From assembly GCA_039818665.1 (NCBI GenBank), contig JBCBTJ010000017.1, positions 1 to 55,908 on the forward strand: DNA of 55,908 nt, written 5' to 3'. A program made the translations under genes and the position numbers. The stretch is from JBCBTJ01 sp039818665. GTDB taxonomy: Bacteria > Pseudomonadota > Alphaproteobacteria > Caulobacterales > Hyphomonadaceae. Below, one piece after another: positions 1-7,100 of the stretch; within the stretch, counting starts at the first letter, position 1, and the number at the start of each line of letters is the position of its first letter. Under the pieces are notes generated by a model. The model was not told the DNA's origin. It ran no database searches and saw nothing but the letters and a program-made list of their open reading frames with translations.

Positions 1-339
1 CCATCATGAGCATGGGCGGCGCCGGCAATTGGGCGTTGCCCGGGCCGAACAGCTCGCCCTTGCCGGAGGTTATGAGATCTTCGCGGGAATAGGAGGATTG
101 CGGGGTGTGGTGGGCGTGGCGCCGGACGAAGCCGGTCTCTGACCTTTGGAGCATTGACACGCGCGGCGCGCTGGTCTCGATGGCTCCAACTCTGAGAAAG
201 GTTAGCGTTTTGAGCGGCCCGCACGCCCACCACACCCCGCAATCCTCCTATTCCCGCGAAGATCTCATAACCTCCGGCAAGGGCGAGCTGTTCGGCCCGG
301 GCAACGCCCAATTGCCGGCGCCGCCCATGCTCATGATGG
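1..339. repeat. 118-base perfect inverted repeat (fold-back) at the window's left edge
   Basis: Bases 1-118 are the exact reverse complement of bases 222-339, with a 103-base unpaired spacer (119-221). Pairing begins at the very first base (1 with 339) and stops at 118/222, since 119/221 do not pair. The right arm is the fabA 5' coding region, so the left arm is a backwards copy of fabA. A perfect inverted copy starting exactly at a sequence end is typical of a fold-back chimera or contig-end artefact. A real inverted duplication cannot be excluded from the sequence alone. Confidence 0.95.
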
Positions 340-743
340 ACCGGATCACGGAGATCACGCTCGATGGCGGCGAGCATGGCAAGGGCCACGTCGTCGGCGA
401 GCTCGACATCAAACCGGACCTTTGGTTCTTCCAATGCCACTTCGAAGGCGATCCGGTCATGCCGGGCTGCCTCGGCCTCGACGCCATGTGGCAGGCGGTG
501 GGCTATTGGCTCGGCTGGTCCGGCTCGCCCGGCCGCGGCCGCGCGCTGGGCGTCGGCGAGGTGAAGTTCACCGGCCAGATCATGCCGGACAATTCCGTCG
601 TCCGGTACGAGGTTCACATGAAGCGGGTGCGCCGCGGCAAGCTCGTCCTCGGCATCGCCGACGGCGGCGTGTGGGCCGACGACAAACAGGTCTACAAAGC
701 CGCCGACATGAAAGTCGGCCTCTTCACACCGGAGCAGATGTAG
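210..743 (+). CDS. fabA: 3-hydroxydecanoyl-ACP dehydratase/isomerase FabA
   Basis: Cytosolic hot-dog-fold enzyme that dehydrates beta-hydroxyacyl-ACP and isomerises the C10 intermediate, the branch point to unsaturated fatty acids. The family block SSYSREDL, the segment GELFGPGNAQLPAPPML, the catalytic-His region FFQCHFEGDPVMPGCLGLDA and the downstream WQAVGYWLGW are all present. The reading frame is open back to 105, but I choose TTG at 210: GAGAAAGG lies about 8 bases upstream and the product is 177 aa, against about 172 in the family. ATG at 180 would give 187 aa. The first 130 coding bases lie in the right arm of the fold-back, so the region upstream of 119 may not be the true promoter. 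In many alphaproteobacteria fabB and fabI follow directly; here the next gene is on the opposite strand. Confidence 0.93.
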   Translation: MSGPHAHHTPQSSYSREDLITSGKGELFGPGNAQLPAPPMLMMDRITEITLDGGEHGKGHVVGELDIKPDLWFFQCHFEGDPVMPGCLGLDAMWQAVGYWLGWSGSPGRGRALGVGEVKFTGQIMPDNSVVRYEVHMKRVRRGKLVLGIADGGVWADDKQVYKAADMKVGLFTPEQM

Positions 744-746
744 GCC

Positions 747-1580
747 CTACGGCGCGAACAGCGTGTAGGTGACCTCGACTTCGAAATCGAACGTGCCGAG
801 CGAGAGGTCGTATCCGGTGAGCGACCCGGCCCCGATCGTATAGAGCAAGTCGAACCGCACGGACTGGTCGGCGATCGAGCCCCGCGAGGCCGCCGTGCGT
901 TGGTCGCCGGTGAACACGGTTTGTCCGCCAAGCAAGGAAAACAGATTGGCGCCGGCTGCGACGCCGCCCGTCGGTCCGGCGCTGTGCGGGAATTGCGCCG
1001 CCGAGCCGAAAGCCAGCCCGTCGTCGCCGGCGCGTTCGACCGAGATATTGAGCTGGGTGATCAGCAGCAGGATGAAATTCAGCGTGCTGGTCGGCGCCGT
1101 CGCCACCGCGTCGATGGAGAAGGGCGTGTTGGACGCGACATAAAAGCTCGAGCTCGTCGTCGTGCCGTCGACCCGGGCGTTCGAGGTCCCGTCGATGGAA
1201 AAGCCGGAAAACGCGTCCGACGCGTCGATGACGCCGTCATTGTTGACGTCGGTGTCCAGATCGCCCGAGCCGGTGTTCTCGATGATGAACGGTATGCCGT
1301 TCTGGACCGCCGCGCCGCCGCCTGAGTCGAGCGTGGACACCAGCGTGCCGGTCAGCACCGTATGGGCGTCTTGGGCGATCAAGTCGGCGTCGCCGGCGCC
1401 CGGCGTCGTATTGATGATGAAGTCGCGCACCACGGGGGCGCCGGTGATTTCGTCGCCGCTCCACACAATGATGAGCCCGCGGACGTTGAAACTCGGATTG
1501 TCCGCCACGCGCGCCAGTGCGGGCGCGGCGGAACTCGCGGCCAGCGCGGCCGCGGTCACTAATCCGGCGATACGTTTCAC
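747..1580 (-). CDS. Secreted hypothetical protein, paralogue of the next gene
   Basis: 277 aa with a clear signal peptide (MKR, then an Ala/Leu-rich core ending ALA-R near residue 23), so exported. The mature part starts with NVRGLIIVWSGDE and holds a dockerin/EF-hand-like stretch DTDVNNDGVIDASDAF near residue 120 that could bind calcium. Its C-terminal half shares FYVASNT, PHSAGPT and VFTGD-RTA with the protein encoded at 1675-2304, so the two are paralogues. I do not recognise a named family and assign no function. It ends 3 bases from the fabA stop, convergent. No catalytic motif is visible; a surface or extracellular structural role would be a guess. Confidence 0.75.
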   Translation of the reverse strand: MKRIAGLVTAAALAASSAAPALARVADNPSFNVRGLIIVWSGDEITGAPVVRDFIINTTPGAGDADLIAQDAHTVLTGTLVSTLDSGGGAAVQNGIPFIIENTGSGDLDTDVNNDGVIDASDAFSGFSIDGTSNARVDGTTTSSSFYVASNTPFSIDAVATAPTSTLNFILLLITQLNISVERAGDDGLAFGSAAQFPHSAGPTGGVAAGANLFSLLGGQTVFTGDQRTAASRGSIADQSVRFDLLYTIGAGSLTGYDLSLGTFDFEVEVTYTLFAP

Positions 1581-1674
1581 AGGCGACTCACCTTGTCAGG
1601 CGCGCTCTTGCGGCGCGTTGCAGGAAACAATGCCGTAAACGGAATAGTATTCGGTTAAGCGCGAGGCCGAAATC

Positions 1675-2304
1675 TCAAGGAACGGAGATGTCGAACCGAA
1701 CGGACCGGGCCAAATGCGCGCCCGGCCCGGAAAACACCACGTCGACGCGCGCCGCTTGAGACCGAGGCGCGCCGGGGCGCAGAGCCGTGCGCCGGTCGCC
1801 CGTGAAGACGCGCGCGCCGGCGGTCAAGTCGGCCAGCGTCAGCGCCGGCGCGCCGCCGGCCGTCGGTCCCGCCGAATGCGGCGCTTGCGCCGCCGCCCCG
1901 GCCGCGTCCGCCGACGCCTCGACCCGCACGCCGCCAAGCAACGCCGGGTCCGACGCCGCGCCCGCCAGACGGGCTTCCACGGCGAACGCTGTATTCGAAG
2001 CGACATAGAAGCTCGCCATCACACGGCCGTCGGCCAAGTCTTCAAAGCGGACCGCCGCGCCGGCCGGGTCGAGCACGCCGGCGATCAAGGCCTCCGGCGC
2101 CGCGCGGTCGGCGGCCGGGACCGGCGCGCCGCCTTCGGCCCAAACCAAGATCCGCGCCGGCGCGGCGAAGCGAACCGCGTGGGTGACGTCGGCGTACGCG
2201 CGGGCGTTGAGCATGGCGATGAGGCCGGCCGCGGCGGCGAATAGGACAGCGAAGACGCGGCTCGTGCGCCGCTCCACTTCTGAGTCCTCGTCCTCGTCCT
2301 GCAT
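1675..2304 (-). CDS. Membrane-anchored or exported hypothetical protein, paralogue of the downstream gene
   Basis: 209 aa. An acidic N-terminus (MQDEDEDSEVERRTSR) precedes one hydrophobic segment (about 17-40) ending AYA-DV, so it is a signal anchor or an uncleaved or late-cleaved signal. The remainder is Ala-rich and shares FYVASNT, PHSAGPT and VFTGDRRTA in the same order with the 277-aa protein encoded just downstream (747-1580), but lacks its calcium-loop-like insert. The two genes are co-directional, 94 bases apart, and look like a tandem duplication with strong divergence. Function unknown. A later ATG in the hydrophobic segment is possible but would remove the positively charged n-region. 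Confidence 0.65.
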   Translation of the reverse strand: MQDEDEDSEVERRTSRVFAVLFAAAAGLIAMLNARAYADVTHAVRFAAPARILVWAEGGAPVPAADRAAPEALIAGVLDPAGAAVRFEDLADGRVMASFYVASNTAFAVEARLAGAASDPALLGGVRVEASADAAGAAAQAPHSAGPTAGGAPALTLADLTAGARVFTGDRRTALRPGAPRSQAARVDVVFSGPGAHLARSVRFDISVP

Positions 2305-2458
2305 GCCGTCCCCCGGCGGTTTGCCCTCGATCAGCAGAAACCGTGCCAGAGTTTATCATTTCGAAATCGAAACAACAGACGGCCGCGCGGCGCGCTTGAC
2401 GCTCCGCCCGGCGCCGCCTAGCCCTCGAAACCGACTGAACAGAGGGGGAGGACCCTAC

Positions 2459-3295
2459 ATGGCCGACGATTGGACGATGCCCGCGGGCGACCTCATGAAA
2501 GGCAAACGCGGCGTGGTCATGGGCGTCGCCAATGACAAGTCCATCGCCTGGGGCATCGCCAAACAGCTCGCCGCCCAGGGCGCGGAGATCGCCTTCACCT
2601 ATCAGGGCGAGACGCTGGAGCGCCGCGTCCGCCCCCTCGTCGAGAGCATCGGCCAGGACTTCATGGTCCCCGCCGACGTCACCGACGACGCCGAAATGGA
2701 CGCCGCTTTCGCCCAAATCGCCCAGCGCTGGGGCAAGATCGATTTCCTCGTCCACTCCATCGCCTTCGCCGGCAAGGAAGAGCTGCAAGGCTCCATGGTC
2801 GCCAACACCAGCCGCGAAGGCTTCCGGCGCGCCATGGACATTTCCGTCTACAGCTTCATCGACTGCGCCCGCCGCGCCAGCGAGATAATGACGCCGAAAG
2901 AGGCGGGGGGCGGGTCCATCATCGCCATGACCTATCTCGGCGCCGAACGCACCGTGCCCTCCTACAATGTCATGGGCGTCGCCAAGGCCGCCCTCGAAGC
3001 CTCCGTCCGCTACGCCGCCCGCGATCTCGGGACCGAGGGCGTCCGCGTGAATGCCATCTCCGCCGGCGCCATGCGCACCCTCTCGCTCGCCGGCATCCGC
3101 GGCGGCAAGAGCCTCATGGGAACCGGCCGCGATTGGTCGTTGCTTAAAGAAAACACCTCGATGGAAGGCGTCGCCGGCTGCGCCCTCTATCTCCTCTCCC
3201 CGCTTGGGCGTAGCATTGCGGGCGAGGTGATCCACGTCGACGCCGGCTTCCACGCCGTCGGCGTACCCGACCCGGAGCCCGAAGAGACCGCTTGA
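2459..3295 (+). CDS. fabI: Enoyl-ACP reductase (NADH) FabI
   Basis: 278 aa, last step of each fatty-acid elongation cycle. The divergent FabI nucleotide-binding motif GVANDKSIAWGIA is at 22-34. The catalytic set is Tyr159 (TYLGAER), Tyr169 and Lys176 (Y-x6-K, SYNVMGVAK). NAISAGAMRTL and the C-terminal GEVIHVDAGFH are also typical. The open frame begins at 2183, but ATG 2459 follows a strong GGGGGAGG about 8 bases upstream and matches the family length. Many alphaproteobacteria have fabA-fabB-fabI as a unit; here fabI stands apart, separated from fabA by two opposite-strand genes, and presumably uses a promoter in 2305-2440. The TIR gene starts 57 bases after its stop. Confidence 0.95.
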   Translation: MADDWTMPAGDLMKGKRGVVMGVANDKSIAWGIAKQLAAQGAEIAFTYQGETLERRVRPLVESIGQDFMVPADVTDDAEMDAAFAQIAQRWGKIDFLVHSIAFAGKEELQGSMVANTSREGFRRAMDISVYSFIDCARRASEIMTPKEAGGGSIIAMTYLGAERTVPSYNVMGVAKAALEASVRYAARDLGTEGVRVNAISAGAMRTLSLAGIRGGKSLMGTGRDWSLLKENTSMEGVAGCALYLLSPLGRSIAGEVIHVDAGFHAVGVPDPEPEETA

Positions 3296-3352
3296 GGTGA
3301 TCAAGCCCTTGCGCATAGTCTCCAGACCAGGTGGAGCGATCCGGGCGGCGGA

Positions 3353-3811
3353 ATGATCAACGGCTTCATTTCTTACGCCCATGAAGACCGGGACGATTGC
3401 CGCGAGCTGATGAAACACCTGTCCCTGCTGAAACGCGCGGGGATTGCGGACTTCTGGGCCGATATGTCGATCCGCGCCGGCCGCGCTTGGGGCTCAGAGA
3501 TCGAGACCCGGCTGGTCTCGTGCGACATTGCGGTGTTCCTCGTCTCGGCCGATATGGCGGAAAGCGAGTATATCCGCGACAAAGAGCTGCCGCTCGCCCT
3601 CCAGCGGCGGGACCGCGGCGAATGCGAAGTCGTGCCGATTCTTCTGAAATCGTGCATGTACGATTGCATCGAAGAGCTACAGCCGCTCCAGCCCCTGCCG
3701 TCCTGGGATCTCTTCATCGAAGAGTATGAGAAGCCGAACCAAGGCTTCTACGCCTCGGCGCGCGGCCTCCGAGACCTGGCCGAAGACATGAATCGCCGGC
3801 GCGATGCATAG
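3353..3811 (+). CDS. TIR-domain protein (TIR_2 type)
   Basis: 152 aa, essentially one TIR domain. It starts with the signature FISYAHEDRD (5-14) and continues through a BB-loop region around FWADMSIRAGRAWGSEIE (34-51). The strand IAVFLVSADM (59-68) is followed by SEYIRDKELPLAL, where Glu78 sits where TIR NADases carry the catalytic glutamate. VVPILLKSC and LQPLP complete the TIR_2 pattern. No signal peptide or membrane segment, so cytosolic. Bacterial TIRs of this kind typically cleave NAD+ or make cyclic ADP-ribose variants in antiphage defence; that activity is inferred here. The stop overlaps the start of the LRR gene by 8 bases, implying translational coupling. No strong ribosome-binding site; upstream bases are GGGCGGCGG. 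Confidence 0.88.
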   Translation: MINGFISYAHEDRDDCRELMKHLSLLKRAGIADFWADMSIRAGRAWGSEIETRLVSCDIAVFLVSADMAESEYIRDKELPLALQRRDRGECEVVPILLKSCMYDCIEELQPLQPLPSWDLFIEEYEKPNQGFYASARGLRDLAEDMNRRRDA

Positions 3812-5267
3812 CCCCGCCGTCGCCCCCTTGCTCGCCGAAGCGGAGAAGCGGATCCGCCTCGCTCAAGAAGCGCTGATGCAAACGCCCGACGCGCTCGAAC
3901 GCCCCAGCCATATGACGAAGAAGCCGCCCGTGCGGCGGAGCGAGCTGGAGCACGCGCTTAAGATGACGTCTGTGCTGATCGGATCGGCGCCGCCTGATCT
4001 CCGGCCGCGGATCGCCGTGGCGAGCCGGGCGCTCCGCGAGCTCGAATTCGATCCCGACGAACACGTCGTGCTCTATGGCCGCGTCTCCAGTGTTCTCACC
4101 GGTCTCACAGCGATCGACGAATCGGCGGATGGCGACGGCTATCCGCCGGCGACGCAGGCGGCCGACAGCGAACTCGACGCCGATAACATCGCGAAGGAGC
4201 TGGCTGAGATTCGCTCCCAGCTCGCCCTGATCGCGGACGCCATGGACGAGCTGAAGGACTTGAGCGGATCGCGCGAGGCCCACCCGGCTGAAGAGAAGCT
4301 CGCGCGCGCCTTCACGGCGCGGGGCTCGACCGAACTCGTCGTCGCCGAACAGGCCCTGGGCGGCGTCTCGATCGACCGCGAAGCGCTTTTAAGCGCGATC
4401 GACGGGATGGCGCGGCTCGCGCGGCGCCTGTTGCGATCGGCCGACGCCGGCGCCGCGCGCCATTCACAGCGCTTCGTGGCGGCCGCCCGGCGCATGTACG
4501 ACGTCTCCAGCGAGGCCTCCAACGTCGCCCATGAGCTGCTAGATTCAGACGGCGGCGAGGGCGCGCCCAAAACAGCGCCGGGACGCGCGGCGGACCTCAA
4601 TGTCGAAGACGTCTTATCGATCAATCCCCTGGCCCCGCCGCCCAAGACCGACCATGAACGGAAGCGCTGGGAGAACGAGGCCGCGCTCGCCGCCGTGTTC
4701 GGACAGCACCCGGCGGCCGAGCGCTTGGCGCATTTGCGAGAGATCGATCTGTCCGGCGCGAACGACGAGATCCTCTACGGCCTGCGCCATCGGGGCATCG
4801 ATCCGAAGCCCTTCTTCACCTATCCGAAGCGCAAGCTGCGGGTCTTGGAGCTGCGTGATTTCTCCGCGCTCTCGGGATGCGCCGAACTCACGGCCTTGAA
4901 GCTGAGCCGCACACGGGTCTCGGACATCTCCGCCATCCGGTTCTTCCCGAAACTGAAATCGTTGTCCTTGGCGCAGACCGACGTGGTCGACCTGACTCCG
5001 CTCGCCGCCTTGACCAAGCTCACCCATCTCAGCCTTTGTGATACAAAGGCGGCCGACCTGTCTCCGCTTTCGGAACTGAAGCAGTTGGAGGAGCTCGATT
5101 TGACCAATTCCCGCGCGATCGACCTCGCCCCGCTCGCCGCGCTGCCCAAGCTGGAGGTCGTCTATCTCTCGCAGACCAAGGTGAAGGATCTCGGGCCGGT
5201 CGAGCATGCGCGGCGCATTTTCACGCCGTCAGGCAATTTGCGCCCTGGACGGAAGACATCGCCATGA
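3804..5267 (+). CDS. Leucine-rich-repeat protein with novel helical N-terminal region, coupled to the TIR gene
   Basis: 487 aa. Residues 362-471 are five back-to-back 22-residue repeats of the form L-x2-L-x-L-S-x-T-x-x-x-D-L-x-P-L-x2-L-x-x, starting at 362, 384, 406, 428 and 450 (for example LKSLSLAQTDVVDLTPLAAL). This is the internalin-like bacterial LRR class. A cap-like segment, LRVLELRDFSALSGCAE, precedes them. Residues 1-340 are mostly charged helices (LAEAEKRIRLAQEAL, KELAEIRSQLALIADAMDELKDL) of a family I do not recognise; no P-loop or NB-ARC motif is visible. No signal peptide, so it is probably cytosolic with the TIR protein. The start ATG lies inside the last codons of the TIR gene. 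A sensor or partner role for the TIR effector is inference. Confidence 0.85.
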   Translation: MHSPAVAPLLAEAEKRIRLAQEALMQTPDALERPSHMTKKPPVRRSELEHALKMTSVLIGSAPPDLRPRIAVASRALRELEFDPDEHVVLYGRVSSVLTGLTAIDESADGDGYPPATQAADSELDADNIAKELAEIRSQLALIADAMDELKDLSGSREAHPAEEKLARAFTARGSTELVVAEQALGGVSIDREALLSAIDGMARLARRLLRSADAGAARHSQRFVAAARRMYDVSSEASNVAHELLDSDGGEGAPKTAPGRAADLNVEDVLSINPLAPPPKTDHERKRWENEAALAAVFGQHPAAERLAHLREIDLSGANDEILYGLRHRGIDPKPFFTYPKRKLRVLELRDFSALSGCAELTALKLSRTRVSDISAIRFFPKLKSLSLAQTDVVDLTPLAALTKLTHLSLCDTKAADLSPLSELKQLEELDLTNSRAIDLAPLAALPKLEVVYLSQTKVKDLGPVEHARRIFTPSGNLRPGRKTSP

Positions 5268-5280
5268 GGGGAGGAGCCCC

Positions 5281-6108
5281 ATGATCTCGCGCGAGTTCGG
5301 CGTTTTGAAGCTCCGCGCCTCGGAGGACGCGCCGGCGGCCGCGCGCCAGCTCGAGGCCGAGGGCTGGGCCATGGTCCCAGGCGTCCTTGGCCCCGATGAA
5401 GCCGCCACCCTCAAGGCCGAGATCGACCACGTCTTCGACGCCACCGAACCGTCTCGCGACCGCGCCCGCACCGAGACCGACGAGTTCCGCTACGCCATCC
5501 TCAACGACTCCCCGCTCTGCCAGAAAGCCGTCGGCCACCCGCGCATCCTCGAAGTGATCGAGCCCCTCCTCGGCGAGGATTGCCACGTCATCGCCAACAC
5601 CGCTTGGCGCAACCATGAGGGCCACCAAGGCGGGCCCTGGCACATCGACGCCGGGCCCCATATTCCCCGTCCCGAAGGCGTGCCCTGGCCGGACGAGATC
5701 CCCTATCCGGTCTTCGTCATTGGCATGCATCTCTATCTCGAAGACTGCCCCATGGAGGCCGGCCCCACCGCCGTGGTCCCCGGCTCCCACCGGTCCGGGC
5801 GCTGGCCCGAGGGTGGCTTCCAGGGCGAGCGCGACCCCGATTATGACGGCCGCCCGCCGGTCTATCTCACCGCCAAAGCGGGCGATGCGGGCTTCTTCGT
5901 CTCCGACGCCTGGCACCGCGGCACGCCCGCCGAGCCTGGCTATCGCCGCCACTTCCTGCAGGCCCACTATGGCCGGCGCGACATCGCCCAGCGCCTCATC
6001 CCGACCGACCAGGTCAATTCCCTCACCGAGGCCGCCAAGGCCCGCGCCGAGACCGAGCGCGAGCGCACCCTCGCCGGGCTCCACAAGCCCTTCTTCTACG
6101 ATGGCTGA
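5281..6108 (+). CDS. Phytanoyl-CoA dioxygenase (PhyH) family protein
   Basis: 275 aa, non-haem Fe(II)/2-oxoglutarate oxygenase fold. The facial triad is visible as His121-x-Asp123 (PWHIDAGP) and His212 (DAWHRGTP), with Arg222/Arg223 nearby for 2-oxoglutarate binding. GPTAVVPGSHRSGRWP is the usual PhyH loop. The substrate cannot be told from sequence; relatives hydroxylate diverse small molecules. ATG 5281 has GGGGAGGAG 5 bases upstream and lies only 13 bases after the LRR stop, so it may be co-transcribed with the TIR-LRR pair. It overlaps the next gene by 8 bases. Codons look strongly GC-biased, like fabI and unlike parts of the LRR gene (judged by eye), so it may be a native gene into which the pair was placed upstream. 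Confidence 0.85.
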   Translation: MISREFGVLKLRASEDAPAAARQLEAEGWAMVPGVLGPDEAATLKAEIDHVFDATEPSRDRARTETDEFRYAILNDSPLCQKAVGHPRILEVIEPLLGEDCHVIANTAWRNHEGHQGGPWHIDAGPHIPRPEGVPWPDEIPYPVFVIGMHLYLEDCPMEAGPTAVVPGSHRSGRWPEGGFQGERDPDYDGRPPVYLTAKAGDAGFFVSDAWHRGTPAEPGYRRHFLQAHYGRRDIAQRLIPTDQVNSLTEAAKARAETERERTLAGLHKPFFYDG

Positions 6109-6553
6109 GACCGTCCGCCGGGCCAGCTGCCGCTGCGGCCAACTCACCGCCACCACGCGCGGCGAGCCCGTGCGCGTCTCGGTCTGCCATTGCCTCGAGT
6201 GCCAAAAGCGCACCGGCAGCGCCTTCGCCGCCCAGGCCCGCTGGGCCGACGAAGACGTCACGGTGGAAGGCGCGCACAAGACCTGGGTCCGCACCGCCGA
6301 CAGCGGCCACAAGGCCGTCTATCGCTTCTGCCCCGTCTGCGGCTCCACGGTCGCTTATGTCATCGAGGGCTGGCCCGGCGTCACGGCCATCCCCCTCGGC
6401 GCCTTCGCCGACCCGGACTTCCCCGCCCCCAAACACTCCGTCTACGAAGACCGCAAACACGCCTGGGCCGAGATCACCGGCGACGTCGCCCATTCGACCT
6501 CATCGAGCGCCGCGCGCCGGCCGGGCTTGGACCTCCTGAAGGGGCGGGACTAG
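6101..6553 (+). CDS. GFA family (Mss4-like) zinc protein
   Basis: 150 aa. Cysteine pattern of the glutathione-dependent formaldehyde-activating (GFA/CENP-V) family: Cys10-x-Cys12 (SCRCG), Cys29-x-Cys31-x2-Cys34 (CHCLEC) and Cys77-x2-Cys80 (CPVCG), binding structural and probably catalytic zinc. Family members bind or transfer thiol adducts; most have no proven substrate. It is translationally coupled to the PhyH gene (ATG inside its last codons). Its stop overlaps the stop of the convergent SnoaL-like gene by 4 bases. A second, distinct GFA protein is encoded at 19230-19631. No export signal. Confidence 0.85.
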   Translation: MAETVRRASCRCGQLTATTRGEPVRVSVCHCLECQKRTGSAFAAQARWADEDVTVEGAHKTWVRTADSGHKAVYRFCPVCGSTVAYVIEGWPGVTAIPLGAFADPDFPAPKHSVYEDRKHAWAEITGDVAHSTSSSAARRPGLDLLKGRD

Positions 6554-6987
6554 CCGCGGGGGGCCGTCTCCTCGAACGGAAACGCCTGGTTCAGGAAGTG
6601 AGAGACGTCCGCATAGACCCGCCAGTCATAGATCAGCTTCCGGCCGCCGTCCGGCCGAAAGCGATAAACATCGGTGCAGGGCAGATCGAACCTCGTTCGC
6701 GTGGCGATCCGCTCGAAATGCGAATCCGCCTCGATCACGACCGTGTCCTGAAGCTCGAAGACGAGATGCGAGCGATGGCCCAGCCAAGTGACGATTCGGC
6801 GCTGCCATTCCATATATTTGCGAATGCCCTCCACCCCGCGGAACGGCGGCCGGCCGGCCACATGGTAGGCCACATCGGCGGTGAACCAGCGCCGGGCCGC
6901 ATCCCAATCGCCGGACCCGACATCGCGTTCCATCGCCACGACGCGATGTGCGAGATCGCCGCCTTTATCGATCGGGTCCGGCTGCAT
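6550..6987 (-). CDS. SnoaL-like / NTF2-superfamily protein
   Basis: 145 aa, one cone-shaped alpha+beta barrel of the NTF2/SnoaL type: an N-terminal helix ending GDWDAARRWFTADVAYHV, a GRPPFRGVEGIRKYM segment, then strands with VFELQDTVVIEADSHFERIATRTRF and a closing Asp-Val-Tyr-Arg-Phe strand. Such proteins are small ketosteroid-isomerase-like enzymes or binding domains; the reaction cannot be deduced. ATG 6987 has GGAGGGG about 5 bases upstream. The stop is convergent with the GFA gene. The protease gene lies upstream on the same strand, 113 bases away. Confidence 0.8.
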   Translation of the reverse strand: MQPDPIDKGGDLAHRVVAMERDVGSGDWDAARRWFTADVAYHVAGRPPFRGVEGIRKYMEWQRRIVTWLGHRSHLVFELQDTVVIEADSHFERIATRTRFDLPCTDVYRFRPDGGRKLIYDWRVYADVSHFLNQAFPFEETAPRG

Positions 6988-7100
6988 GGCCCCTCCTCAC
7001 AATCGCTGCGGACATCCATAACCAGCCCGCAGGGCGCATCAAGCGCGGCCCGACGGCTCGCTGCCCTAGGGGCGGGGATCTACGCCGGGCTGGACATCGG

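Noticed and set aside
2042..3418. 458-codon open frame on the minus strand across fabI
   Set aside because: Shadow of fabI, which has the full motif set. The frame has the His/Gly/Ala-rich composition of an antisense GC-rich frame and no recognisable motif.
5615..6100. N-terminal extension of the GFA gene to 5615
   Set aside because: The extension is the PhyH gene read in another frame (Pro/Ser/Arg-rich); ATG 6101 gives a normal GFA start.
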